A stretch of 43,457 nucleotides of DNA from a virus. The DNA lies in the IMG/VR virus record IMGVR_UViG_3300027741_000123, positions 1 through 43,457 of that record; one strand, written 5' to 3'. A program made the translations under genes and the position numbers. Numbering within the stretch: the first letter of the stretch is position 1; every line of letters starts with the position of its first letter. This document shows positions 20,992-29,737 of this stretch, piece after piece. Below the pieces are notes generated by a model, which was not told the DNA's origin, did not search any database, and saw only the letters and a list, made by a program, of their open reading frames with translations.

Positions 20992-21969
20992 TCAAGCTCG
21001 CCACCGCATCCAAATCATTCCGCTAAAACCATTTTGACCAGCACGTGATGCAGTTGTAGCTGCACCGACTCCACCTGCACCTCCACCAGATCCAATTGTA
21101 GATGCTGCCGTAGCTGCTGTACTGGAAGATCCAATTCCACCATTACCACCGCTGCTTGTTGAACCACCCAATCCACGGGTAGTATTTCCTCCGCCACCGC
21201 CACCTGCAGCAAATGCTTTGCCCGTAGTGGGCCAACCACTAGGCGTTGATGAAGGCGCAACCCAATCGGTTGGTATAGAAAAACCTGTGCCACCTGCACC
21301 ACCGGTAGAAGATGCACCAGCAAAACCTATAGATCCTTTACCGCCGCCACCACCACCAGCACGTACTAACAACACGCTTGGTACTGTTACCCCATATGCT
21401 GCGCCACCTGCGTTTCCTTGGCCGCTGGTCCCGGACCCAACTGATGTAGTAGTACCACCTGAGTATCCTGCGCCGCCACCAGAACCACCAGTACCAGCAG
21501 TTAAAGTGCCATTTGTGCCGCCCCTACCACCGCCAACAGCAGTACTAGATCTATAAGGTGAAAGTGCTGCAAAATCATATAAATAACTATCACTACCATT
21601 TGTTGGAGCCGACGCAGTTGATGCACCGCCTGCACCTCCATCACCTAAAACTGCAAAAATATTTCGATCAATAAGAAAATTAGTAAATTGCAAAACTCCT
21701 CCCGCTCCACCACCACCACCGCTAGCATTGCCTGCGTTGCTTGCAGCACCACCCGCTCCACCAGCAACAACAATCATTTCGACAACGCCCGGAACGAGAG
21801 TAGCAATACTTGCCCAATTCCCAGCTCCTTTTGTAATCAAAGCATATTTCCACCCACCAGACTGATATAAATTTACATTTGCTGCACCAAAAAAATCAGT
21901 ACCTGCAATAGAAAAATTTGGATGAACATACGTAGATGCTGAACTTACAATCCCAAACGTAGAAGGCAT
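20992..21969 (-). CDS. Glycine-rich tail tip/fibre protein
   Basis: The 325-residue protein is called from ATG 21969 in a TGATG overlap; an upstream in-frame extension inside the tail gene is rejected. After a beta-rich start (STFGIVSSASTYVHPNF) the body is a series of Gly/Ala/Ser runs such as GGAGGAASNAGNASGGGGGA. These glycine-rich domains cap tail fibres and bind host receptors in several phages. Its position after the tail gene and before the lysin supports a receptor-binding role. The poly-glycine II fold is inferred from composition. Confidence 0.8.
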   Translation of the reverse strand: MPSTFGIVSSASTYVHPNFSIAGTDFFGAANVNLYQSGGWKYALITKGAGNWASIATLVPGVVEMIVVAGGAGGAASNAGNASGGGGGAGGVLQFTNFLIDRNIFAVLGDGGAGGASTASAPTNGSDSYLYDFAALSPYRSSTAVGGGRGGTNGTLTAGTGGSGGGAGYSGGTTTSVGSGTSGQGNAGGAAYGVTVPSVLLVRAGGGGGGKGSIGFAGASSTGGAGGTGFSIPTDWVAPSSTPSGWPTTGKAFAAGGGGGGNTTRGLGGSTSSGGNGGIGSSSTAATAASTIGSGGGAGGVGAATTASRAGQNGFSGMIWMRWRA

Positions 21970-24680
21970 CAGCTTGCCGCCAAATCGCCTACAAGAATCC
22001 ATGTATTATAACTAATACACATTGCTGTTACAGCGCTATATCGAGTGCGAGGTTTTAACGTTGGGGTTCCGTTAATTGATTGAGTCCCAGATGCCGAAAA
22101 CACCGGAGGTGTAGTTGTAGTAGTAACAATAAAATCAATTCTTTGACCGGGTTCAGTGCTTGCTCCTATCGTGTTGTCAATTACAACAGCATCAGAAGAA
22201 TCAAGAAGAATTAAAGTGCCGATATCACTAGCATTAAGATAAGTTCTAATCGCCCAATTACGGATATCTTGAGGAGTTAGCCAGTCGCCTTGAGCGCCAG
22301 TGTCACCAGTGTCGCCCTTTGGCCCGACAATCGAAACGGCAGCAGGCCATGCGCCCGAAGCCTTTGGCCCCGAAATTGTTTTTGCAGATGTGTTTAAATA
22401 AAAATCACCGTCAACTCCAAGACTTGACGATGGAGTAGTTGTACCATTACGAATAGTTTTGCCATCTACACCATTAGCGCCATTGGTACCATTGGTACCA
22501 TTGGTACCAGCAGTTCCAACGGGTATACCAAAATTCAAAGTTGGATTACTAGAACTACCAGTAGTAGTAACAGTTGCAGAAGAACCTGCTGACAAATTTG
22601 TGACAGAACCAATAGTCAACAAAGGACTTTGATAAATAACTGGTGTCAAATTAGAAACAGTTTTATCTACAGTAATGCACTTAACATGCCAAACACCTTC
22701 AAGCCAAGATTCATCACGATTCCACTGTTGAACATCAACACCTTGTTGCTCACCAGTAGTAATACTATCAATAAATACGTTTTTTATTTCATCACCCAGT
22801 TTTAATTCAATAATTGAACGAGCTTTCATTAATGCATTTAGTTCTGCAAAATCTGTATATGGGTCCATTCCTACAGACAAAGCATAATTATGTGTTACTG
22901 AATCTCTAATAATGATAGGCAAATAAATTTCTTCTTGACGCTCCGGAACTGGCACCGCACGCAAAGTCCATTTGTTTAATTTTGCATTTGCAGAATTGCT
23001 ACTACCGCTCCATGTAAATTGCAGTTCTTTATATTCGTCTGTTACGCCATCTACTGCAACAGTTGTGCCATTGACCGCCAAAGATCCAAGGTTAGATGCA
23101 TCTCCAACAAATTTAACGGCTATATCTGTACCACCTGTAGAATAGTTTTGGCCTTCAGCATCTACACGAACAAATTGTTTTGGTTCAGTGGTACCAAAAT
23201 TAATTTTCCCTGTGCGTAACCACCCAGATGTTTGGCGTGTAGAACTTTCTCCAAAAACACCAGCACTAGCCGTAGTAAAATATAATTTGTCATTGTAATT
23301 AACAATTGATTGAACTTCGCTAGCGGCACCTAATGTATTTGTAACCATCAGATCTGTTGCATAAGCCGGTTGAAGATCATCTACCAGTTGTCCAAGATCA
23401 ATTCGACCTAAACCACAATAATCAAGACCGTCGGTAGTTAAATATCTATTCCAATTAAACCAAACGTACTGTCCTTTAGGTTCAAATGCAGTGACTCCAC
23501 CATGAAATGAAGAGTCCGTGGCATTGAATGTTCCAGTGGTCGTTGTCCCCGCAATTTGTTGCAAATAGTTTTCAAGTTTAATTACTGGTCCAAATGAAAC
23601 TCCACCGGTTTGCAAAAAAGTGCCAAGACGTACACCTTTGCTTGTTCCAATTAGTAAATATCCAGCATAAGAATACATTGTGTTAATTACTTCACCTAAA
23701 GGTAGTGAAGCAATAGGAGCGGGAGGATTAAGTTTTGCTGCCGCTTCATTAAATGAGCAACGATAAATTGAAGAACTCAATCCATTTGTTGAAGAAGATG
23801 AATTAATTGGGTCAGTTGCAGAAAGATATACACCATCTGGTCCAAGGACCGCTGAAGTAAAATGTGGCATTGCGCCTTGTTCATAATCTGCAATAAGAAG
23901 ATGAGAAGATTTTGAAATAGATACAAGTTGATCTGCAGCAGTGTCATAATATTTAGCTAACACATAATTACCGGCAACTAAAACATCACTATAATTTTTG
24001 TTAGTTGCACCTAGTCTTGCAAACTTAAATGTTGTATCTAAAAAGATTTTCCAAACACCCCATTCGCGTCCCGTACTATTAGAACTAGTAAAATATCCTG
24101 CTAAACCATTAGAACCAAATGATGTTAACCATCCCGCCGCCGCTGTTCCTTCAGTTGACCCATCAATAAAAGAAATTGTGTCACCACTACCACCGACACG
24201 GGTCATAGTTGTGCCAACAGTCCATGCACCAACTGTTGGATCAGGAACGTTATACATTTGCCAACCACTATTGACACCACCAGCTGAAGTATTGCGAACA
24301 AACATCAGATTGTCTTGAATAGTGAAAAGCCAAGAACCTTTATATGCGTTAGCAGGTGCAGCAACTTTTGTTGTTGTGGTATTTAACAAAGAAAGTTCAT
24401 GTTCATTAAACGGATTAACATTTAAAGACTCATGGAACCGGCGACGACTAGACCCATCATAAACATCAAACCAATACTGCCCTGCACCTAAACGAAAATC
24501 TGCACCACTACGTTTCCAAACATACACAGTATTCAATGTTTGTTCAGTAGCCTCAGAATTCAAATCATTTTGTAAACGCATAGCTTCGACGGTGGTACGT
24601 CGAAAACTTGCAAGATCAATTTCATAATGTTTGCCATTAAGAACAATAGGTAAATGGCTGCGTGTATCGATAGCGCTCAT
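21969..24680 (-). CDS. Large tail protein with collagen-like repeats
   Basis: This 903-residue protein begins with ATG 24680 (ATGA overlap). Residues 1-100 include FRLGAGQYWFDVYDG and RRRFHESLNVNPFNEHELSL, a pattern I recall from actinophage tail proteins. The middle 500 residues are beta-rich repeats with many TTxGxF-type turns, compatible with a propeller as in podoviral tail-nozzle proteins. Near 740-760 lie Gly-X-Y runs (GTNGTNGTNGANG) and later GPKGDTGDTGAQG, collagen-like trimer segments. It probably builds the tail nozzle or the shaft that carries the glycine-rich tip. Confidence 0.8.
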   Translation of the reverse strand: MSAIDTRSHLPIVLNGKHYEIDLASFRRTTVEAMRLQNDLNSEATEQTLNTVYVWKRSGADFRLGAGQYWFDVYDGSSRRRFHESLNVNPFNEHELSLLNTTTTKVAAPANAYKGSWLFTIQDNLMFVRNTSAGGVNSGWQMYNVPDPTVGAWTVGTTMTRVGGSGDTISFIDGSTEGTAAAGWLTSFGSNGLAGYFTSSNSTGREWGVWKIFLDTTFKFARLGATNKNYSDVLVAGNYVLAKYYDTAADQLVSISKSSHLLIADYEQGAMPHFTSAVLGPDGVYLSATDPINSSSSTNGLSSSIYRCSFNEAAAKLNPPAPIASLPLGEVINTMYSYAGYLLIGTSKGVRLGTFLQTGGVSFGPVIKLENYLQQIAGTTTTGTFNATDSSFHGGVTAFEPKGQYVWFNWNRYLTTDGLDYCGLGRIDLGQLVDDLQPAYATDLMVTNTLGAASEVQSIVNYNDKLYFTTASAGVFGESSTRQTSGWLRTGKINFGTTEPKQFVRVDAEGQNYSTGGTDIAVKFVGDASNLGSLAVNGTTVAVDGVTDEYKELQFTWSGSSNSANAKLNKWTLRAVPVPERQEEIYLPIIIRDSVTHNYALSVGMDPYTDFAELNALMKARSIIELKLGDEIKNVFIDSITTGEQQGVDVQQWNRDESWLEGVWHVKCITVDKTVSNLTPVIYQSPLLTIGSVTNLSAGSSATVTTTGSSSNPTLNFGIPVGTAGTNGTNGTNGANGVDGKTIRNGTTTPSSSLGVDGDFYLNTSAKTISGPKASGAWPAAVSIVGPKGDTGDTGAQGDWLTPQDIRNWAIRTYLNASDIGTLILLDSSDAVVIDNTIGASTEPGQRIDFIVTTTTTPPVFSASGTQSINGTPTLKPRTRYSAVTAMCISYNTWILVGDLAAS
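22480..22511 (-). repeat. Tandem 9-bp repeats encoding Gly-Thr-Asn triplets
   Basis: Units of ccattggta recur at a 9-base step, giving GTN-GTN-GTN in the tail protein. Such perfect repeats can gain or lose units by slippage and change the fibre length. Confidence 0.75.
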
Positions 24681-25579
24681 ACGCCCATGAACCCATAAAG
24701 ATCAAGAAGCCGACGTGACTCTTCGCTGCTGCGTCGATCTGCTTCCATACGCCAACGTTGTGCTTGTTTAGCATATGTTTCTGTCGGGACTTCTAATGCA
24801 TTACGTGACTGCCCTTGCCGGGTGAAGTCCAAACGTAATGCTTCTTTGTCATACATCAGACGACTAGCTGCACCGAATGTAAGAATATCTTCTGCTGAGA
24901 TTGGAAGACCAACAGTTGATTGCAGATCAGTAGCAGTAGTAACACTTGCGGTATCTAAAGTTTTTGCATAAGTAATTCGAACGTCAACATCTTGTGCGTA
25001 AAAACGACCACGATCAATTTGAACCGAATACCCACTGGCGTAATCTGTTGTGTCTTGGTTACGAACAAGTCGTGTAACTAAATTAAAAGATGGATAACCA
25101 ACGCCATCAAAACTTTTACGTTCCGCATCAAGGATACGAAACACTTCACCAGTGGCACCAGCCAAATTAATTTGATTTACATTGGCAGGAAAGTTGAGTG
25201 TTGTTGTAACAACTTTGTAAATCGAACGAGGGATTGCACGTAACTCTTGTAACACTTCATTAAAAATTGCTTGTTTAGGAAATCGAGGTTCAACAAACAT
25301 AGGGATACCAGCAGTATGCCCAATAGCTACAGTGTCATTCCAACCACGTAAAACTGTAAGCGTATAAGGAGCAGCAGATGCAATTGCCATTACTAACATC
25401 TGTTCGTATTCCAATTCAATAACTGAACCAACAGCTAAATCTGGCGTAGGCGTAAAGCCCGGAATTACAGAATCAGTTGAAGAATTAACAGTAGTCCCAA
25501 GAGTATTAATACGATCACGGCCAACAGCGCCATCTAATTTAGATTTAGTTGCAGAAACGATTGTGTTCATTGTACTCAC
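24677..25579 (-). CDS. Neck/tail adaptor protein candidate
   Basis: This 300-residue protein starts at GTG 25579 in a GTGA overlap; an ATG nine bases later has a poorer spacing. The N-terminus SATKSKLDGAVGRDRINTLG, the beta-rich stretch VIELEYEQMLVMAIASAAPY and the helical C-terminus (KQAQRWRMEADRRSSEESRR) are shared, as I recall, with actinophage proteins encoded between capsid and tail genes. A head-tail connector or tail-tube accessory role is inferred from position. No enzymatic motif is seen. Confidence 0.65.
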   Translation of the reverse strand: MSTMNTIVSATKSKLDGAVGRDRINTLGTTVNSSTDSVIPGFTPTPDLAVGSVIELEYEQMLVMAIASAAPYTLTVLRGWNDTVAIGHTAGIPMFVEPRFPKQAIFNEVLQELRAIPRSIYKVVTTTLNFPANVNQINLAGATGEVFRILDAERKSFDGVGYPSFNLVTRLVRNQDTTDYASGYSVQIDRGRFYAQDVDVRITYAKTLDTASVTTATDLQSTVGLPISAEDILTFGAASRLMYDKEALRLDFTRQGQSRNALEVPTETYAKQAQRWRMEADRRSSEESRRLLDLYGFMGV

Positions 25580-26412
25580 GGCAACCTCAATTCTTTTTTA
25601 GGTTTTTGAATACGTTCTTGGTATTCATCCCAAAGCTCTTCATTTAATTCTAACGTTTTAATATGCCCAGTGCGAACACCGGTATGAACATACGTTGCGT
25701 AACCCAAAGAATTAGCGCGCATACAAAATGCAATGTCCTCTCCGAATTGAACGCCTTTTGATAGACCTTCTACAAACCATGGGTGCGGATTAGGTTGACC
25801 AAAAGCATCAGTGCTGAACCCATCCGGGTGCGGTTTAGCCATGTGTTGCAATACCTGCCGATGCACCAACATAAAAGCAGCACCAGTTGCTAAAACTTTA
25901 ACTAAAGCATTACGTGGATAATCTGTTACTGGTTCCGGAACAACTTGATCTAAACCATCGTATGCTTTACGAGTTATACCAGCGTAAAGAGTTGGATACA
26001 TTTTAGTTCGACCACCCGCAAAACATAAACCACCAATAATGTAACATTCAGGTTTGCGTGATTTGGCTTTACGATTTCCACCATATGCATGACCTAACAA
26101 TTGGCATAAAGCATTACGTTCAAATGTCATGTCGGAATCAATCATAAATAACCAATCAACATTCTTATAAGTAGGATCAGTTAAAAACGTGTCAATAATT
26201 TGTGACCGACCTTCAGCAACCCGTGGACCAGTCAACAACTCAATAGAACCACCAGCAATTACATGTTGACACGCCGGTATAACCCCATCTCCAACTGCGT
26301 CAAACATTAACAAACTATTCCAATCAGAAAAAGTTTGATGTTTAATTTCTCCTGCGCTTAACGTAGAAATTGCGACGCTAACAGTTGGATGAGGACGCAC
26401 TTCTGACACCAT
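25576..26412 (-). CDS. GT-A glycosyltransferase in the head-tail block
   Basis: The 278-residue protein has a GT-A fold layout: first strand TVSVAISTLS, a nucleotide-sugar region ending in the DxD motif MIDSDMTF (D92, D94), an acceptor-side GGLCFAGG, GEDIAFCMRANSLGY (E225, D226) and TGHIKT (H250). It would transfer a sugar from a UDP- or GDP-sugar. Its place directly after the capsid gene suggests glycosylation of virion protein; modification of host surface or DNA is also possible. ATG 26412 has AAGGAGG four bases away, which the upstream hairpin loop could mask. Confidence 0.88.
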   Translation of the reverse strand: MVSEVRPHPTVSVAISTLSAGEIKHQTFSDWNSLLMFDAVGDGVIPACQHVIAGGSIELLTGPRVAEGRSQIIDTFLTDPTYKNVDWLFMIDSDMTFERNALCQLLGHAYGGNRKAKSRKPECYIIGGLCFAGGRTKMYPTLYAGITRKAYDGLDQVVPEPVTDYPRNALVKVLATGAAFMLVHRQVLQHMAKPHPDGFSTDAFGQPNPHPWFVEGLSKGVQFGEDIAFCMRANSLGYATYVHTGVRTGHIKTLELNEELWDEYQERIQKPKKELRLP

Positions 26413-26416
26413 TTAG

Positions 26417-26470
26417 CCTCCTTGTGAATGTGGCAGGAACCAGTAAGGAGGGAAACTGGTTCCTGCCACA
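26417..26470 (-). promoter_or_regulatory. 16-bp hairpin with a loop complementary to the next Shine-Dalgarno sequence
   Basis: Between the capsid gene and the glycosyltransferase gene, 26455-26470 and 26429-26444 form a perfect 16-bp stem with loop TTCCCTCCTT on the minus strand. The loop segment CCTCCTT is the exact complement of AAGGAGG (26423-26417), the Shine-Dalgarno sequence just downstream. No T-run follows, so it is not a classical terminator. A loop-to-SD pseudoknot could repress translation of the glycosyltransferase while the stem protects capsid mRNA. Confidence 0.7.
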
Positions 26471-26495
26471 TAAGATTAAACAGCAATACTACTGT

Positions 26496-27653
26496 TTATG
26501 AATAGCTTAAAGCAGTCATGCGGAACATGTGCTTTTGGCCTTTAACTTGCAGACCCTCTTCACAAACAATTTGACCTTTGTCAGCATCACCAGTTTTAGC
26601 AAGGGACTCAAACACAAGAGGGCGGAGGATACGACGAGTAACAAGATCGCGTTTGATACCAAATGCATCATTAGGTGAAACCCAACGGTTACGAACAATT
26701 GGGAGGGACCCATACTCGGTTTCAACAAACGAAGTTGAAACACGACCACGCTTAGGATCATCCACGGTTTGCCGCACAACACCGGTATTGCCAACATCGT
26801 TCAGATCCAAAAGACTTGCAGGGTTAACCACAAGTCGATCCGGGAGACCACCAGCGTTGTAACATTTTTGAAGTTGAATTTGCACGTTTAAAGCAGAAAG
26901 CGAACTTGTCGAAGTGTCAACATTAGTTGAAATGAAATAGGCAAGACCACCCGTAGTACGAATCTTAGAAGTAGTACTGTTAGAGAACTGACCATAAAGA
27001 TATGCTTGCTCTCGCGACTGACTATTTTCATAAGTACGAAGATGCAACTGATGCGCCCACTGATCCGGGATACCATAACGCGGAACAACACGGCCAGTAC
27101 CAGTCATTTGAATAGCAGTAGGACCAAAAATTTGAGTAACATTTGTGGACTTACTAGTATCATCAGCACGGAAAGCAGCAGGATCAGAACCTTCGGCAAG
27201 TGCGGTACCAAGACCAATAATAACTGCACCGGCATCATAAGTATCTGCGGTAGCATTGGCCGCATAATTGCGTGTAACCGTCAAAGTATCAGTAGTAGTG
27301 TTGATTGCAGTAACACGCAAAACTTCAGGAACGTTTACTGCTGCTTTACGAATAGTTAAAACATCACCAGTGCTGAATTTGATTCCGTCACCACTTGCTA
27401 CAACAACAGACGTTGTAGTTGTACTAGTAATAGCAGTTTGCAAAGTAGTACGAGGTGCAAGATTACGCTCATCAAGCCAGTTGAAAAGAATTTGATCAAC
27501 CGGACGTTGTGAAATAACTGACATACCGTCTGATGCCATGCCGGTAAGCATGGGAAGTTCTTCGGGCGAGTACATATAAATAGCCTCGTCCATATTAACG
27601 ATAAGACCATTAGTCAGATCGTAAGAAGTAGCGGTACCCGAAAGAGTAGCCAT
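26496..27653 (-). CDS. Major capsid protein, SU10/DUF5309 type
   Basis: The 385-residue protein matches the HK97-fold major capsid group formerly called DUF5309. It has an N-terminus with EAIYMYSPEELPMLTGM, a central immunoglobulin-like insertion rich in Thr/Val (about 75-145), an E-loop or P-domain with FGPTAIQMTGTGRVVPRYG, DQWAHQLHLRTYENSQSREQ, and the C-terminal LPDRLVVNPASLLDL and GIKRDLVTRRILRPLVFE. It follows a scaffold candidate and a small CxxC protein. The start ATG 27653 has AAAGGA about ten bases upstream. No protease gene was recognised. Confidence 0.9.
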   Translation of the reverse strand: MATLSGTATSYDLTNGLIVNMDEAIYMYSPEELPMLTGMASDGMSVISQRPVDQILFNWLDERNLAPRTTLQTAITSTTTTSVVVASGDGIKFSTGDVLTIRKAAVNVPEVLRVTAINTTTDTLTVTRNYAANATADTYDAGAVIIGLGTALAEGSDPAAFRADDTSKSTNVTQIFGPTAIQMTGTGRVVPRYGIPDQWAHQLHLRTYENSQSREQAYLYGQFSNSTTSKIRTTGGLAYFISTNVDTSTSSLSALNVQIQLQKCYNAGGLPDRLVVNPASLLDLNDVGNTGVVRQTVDDPKRGRVSTSFVETEYGSLPIVRNRWVSPNDAFGIKRDLVTRRILRPLVFESLAKTGDADKGQIVCEEGLQVKGQKHMFRMTALSYS

Positions 27654-27659
27654 AGCAGA

Positions 27660-27974
27660 TTATTCCTTTCCAAAATTGGGATTGTGTAATTGATCTTTGC
27701 GAATTGTTTCAAGAGCTGACCGATTGTCGGCCATCTCTTTAACCCCAAGTGGACTTAAACCTTTATCAAGGTACGGCATAAAAGAACCATCTCTGCGGGT
27801 TTCCCCTGCAACTCCGGCTTCCCATGATGGCTGTGCCATTGGACGAAAAGGTTGACGTCTACCCCGAGTTGGAGTTGCTGCAGAAGTAAGTGAAAGATTT
27901 TTGGCTTTCAATTTACAACCGTAACAAAGAGGATCAAAATTTTCGCCACCATGGGGACCAGAATGTGTTCTCAT
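27660..27974 (-). CDS. Small CxxC protein before the capsid gene
   Basis: This 104-residue protein starts in an ATGA overlap with the scaffold gene. HSGPHGGENFDPLCYGCKLK near the N-terminus gives a CxxC pair with two histidines nearby. The rest is Arg/Pro-rich with a helical end. I recall similar actinophage proteins upstream of capsid genes but know no function. A head-assembly factor is inferred from position. Confidence 0.7.
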   Translation of the reverse strand: MRTHSGPHGGENFDPLCYGCKLKAKNLSLTSAATPTRGRRQPFRPMAQPSWEAGVAGETRRDGSFMPYLDKGLSPLGVKEMADNRSALETIRKDQLHNPNFGKE

Positions 27975-28537
27975 CGCGACCTTGCAGATTCACTTCCTTG
28001 CCAATCAGATGCGTTAAACACGAACTTCTCATTACCTTTTCGTGCTTGCTCAAAGATTTTGCCAAGCACTGCAACCGAAGCTTCTTCAGAAGTTGCGCCA
28101 CTACGACGCATTGAATGAAATTCGGTGTAAGCACTAGACATTGGATCGCCTTCTTCGATTGGTGCAGCGGCATCCCCAGAGTCCGCACCAAGAGAAGCGC
28201 GAGCATAGGTTTGACCAGCATCAAAAGCAGAATTTGATTGTGAGCCAGAAGGTTCCGGAGCAACGTTTCCACTAAAAAGGTTGTAGCGGGTTGCTTCGGC
28301 ACGAATAGCTTCTTCGGAAAGTTCTCCGTCGTAAGCTTTCATGAACAACTCAACCTGAGGATTAACCCGAGGATCAAGACCAGCTTCCAGAAATGCTAAT
28401 TTACGCATTGCTGCTTCACCGGCTTTAGCCTTTTCTTCGTTTCGCTTATTGGCTTGACGAAGATTACGGATTGCATCAGGCTCAGAAGAATCTTCGATCT
28501 CTTCGACGTTCTCTGAGTAATCATCTGTCATGGACAT
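27971..28537 (-). CDS. Scaffold protein candidate
   Basis: The 188-residue protein is called from ATG 28537 with AAAAGGAG ten bases upstream; the longer frame to 28615 lacks such a site. It is acidic and largely helical, with a coiled-coil stretch (DAIRNLRQANKRNEEKAKAG), a Ser/Ala/Gly linker and a basic-acidic C-terminal helix. Size, charge and its place just before the capsid genes fit an assembly scaffold that is expelled or degraded on maturation. No protease motif is visible. Confidence 0.65.
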   Translation of the reverse strand: MSMTDDYSENVEEIEDSSEPDAIRNLRQANKRNEEKAKAGEAAMRKLAFLEAGLDPRVNPQVELFMKAYDGELSEEAIRAEATRYNLFSGNVAPEPSGSQSNSAFDAGQTYARASLGADSGDAAAPIEEGDPMSSAYTEFHSMRRSGATSEEASVAVLGKIFEQARKGNEKFVFNASDWQGSESARSR

Positions 28538-28792
28538 TGAGGTACAACTCCTTTTCCAATACGCAACAGTGCGGAGGACACCGTTGGAGGGCGGTAAAGA
28601 AATCATCTTAATCACATTTACCGCTAAACGTGGATGATCTGCCCGACTAATTACACGTTAATCTGCGGGGAAAGAATAACGGGTATCCTTGGTAGCTCAC
28701 TCAAGGCCATTGCTAGCTCACTTGAGGCCGATAAGGATATTAACAGTATGCCCGATAATACTTTAAAACACAAGTATGAAATTTAAAAAACA
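28538..28792 (-). promoter_or_regulatory. Control gap before the capsid genes
   Basis: This 255-base gap is the largest in the leftward array apart from the leader. It holds a direct repeat, TAGCTCACTCAAGGCC and TAGCTCACTTGAGGCC (28693-28708 and 28714-28729), with a 21-bp step, flanked by TATCCTT/AAGGATA (28684-28690/28733-28739). In RNA, CTCAAG and CTTGAG inside these repeats pair to make a stem-loop. Very AT-rich DNA follows upstream, next to a -10-like hexamer. It may be an operator or leader for capsid expression. Confidence 0.55.
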
Positions 28793-28821
28793 TTATAACG
28801 CGGACCCAATGTTTGTTTCAC
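28792..28821 (-). promoter_or_regulatory. Sigma70-like promoter for scaffold and capsid genes
   Basis: On the minus strand a perfect TATAAT (28797-28792) overlaps the stop codon of the upstream gene. GTGAAA (28821-28816) lies 18 bases before it and matches four of six -35 positions. The downstream DNA is AT-rich. Transcripts would start near 28785 and carry the repeat element as leader. Confidence 0.4.
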
Positions 28822-29737
28822 CCATTTTGTTCGCCGCCATTGTTTGCGTTTGACCATCGAACTGAGCTTTTCGTTGAGCTAATCTTAACTCTAATTCTTT
28901 TTGATTTTGCGTATTAACACCAAAAGCTACATCAGCAGCCAATTCCGCCGCCGTTGCCGGAGTTGTAGTAACCGACGGGATTTCAACACGCTTCTCACCC
29001 GGTTTTAACGCGCCAAAATCTGTCATAAAATCTAAAGTTTGCGGTTTGCCAATAGCAGTTTCACCTAAATTAGTTTCAAACAAAGAAGACATTGACGCCA
29101 TTTTTGCAAAATTTGCTGTTGCTTCTTTATACCCAACTCCCATTTCCGCTAAACGAGATGCATAGTTTAAACTTAAGGAACCAACAGATTTTTCAGCAGC
29201 CGCACCAATTTCGGCAGCTTGTGCAGCACGTAACAAAACTGGAGTAGTTTTTTCTGGGTCAACAAAGTAAGCAGCTAAAGCAGCATCGCCTTCAACACCA
29301 AAATAATTTGCAAAAACTTGTCGAACAATTCCATTTGTCTTTCCAACTTTGTCATAACCTTCGACTAAACGCGTTCGAAATTCTTCCGGATTAACATCGT
29401 TTTCAATTAATTTAGTAAAATCATTTGGGTCATTAAAAAACTTTGCAGGGATACCAACAGATTCCATTGATGTTCGATAACTACGTTCAAGATTAATGTA
29501 ATCACCCGGAGTAATAGCAGCTTTCTTTTGTTTCAAACTTTCCATAGCAGGAAAACGCTGTTTGTACTCAGTAGTATCTTGCAACCAAAGCATTAAAGAA
29601 TCAGGATCAGAACCATCTTCAACAATATGTTTCCACAATCTTCCGCCTAAACCTTCGGCACCCTTTCCTACAGGCAAATCTAATTTAGTTAATAAAGTTT
29701 GCATAGCAACATACGCATCAGCAGTTTCAACAGCCAT
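28793..29737 (-). CDS. Internal virion protein candidate
   Basis: This 314-residue soluble, helical protein starts at ATG 29737 in a TAATG overlap. The pattern GDYINLERSYRTSMESVGIP, FFNDPNDFTKLIENDVNPEE and FANYFGVEGDAALAAYFVDP recurs, as I recall, in proteins of short-tailed actinophages encoded after the large virion gene. It probably belongs to the set ejected with DNA. No enzymatic motif is seen. The last 60 residues are Gln/Lys-rich and likely disordered. Confidence 0.65.
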   Translation of the reverse strand: MAVETADAYVAMQTLLTKLDLPVGKGAEGLGGRLWKHIVEDGSDPDSLMLWLQDTTEYKQRFPAMESLKQKKAAITPGDYINLERSYRTSMESVGIPAKFFNDPNDFTKLIENDVNPEEFRTRLVEGYDKVGKTNGIVRQVFANYFGVEGDAALAAYFVDPEKTTPVLLRAAQAAEIGAAAEKSVGSLSLNYASRLAEMGVGYKEATANFAKMASMSSLFETNLGETAIGKPQTLDFMTDFGALKPGEKRVEIPSVTTTPATAAELAADVAFGVNTQNQKELELRLAQRKAQFDGQTQTMAANKMGETNIGSAL

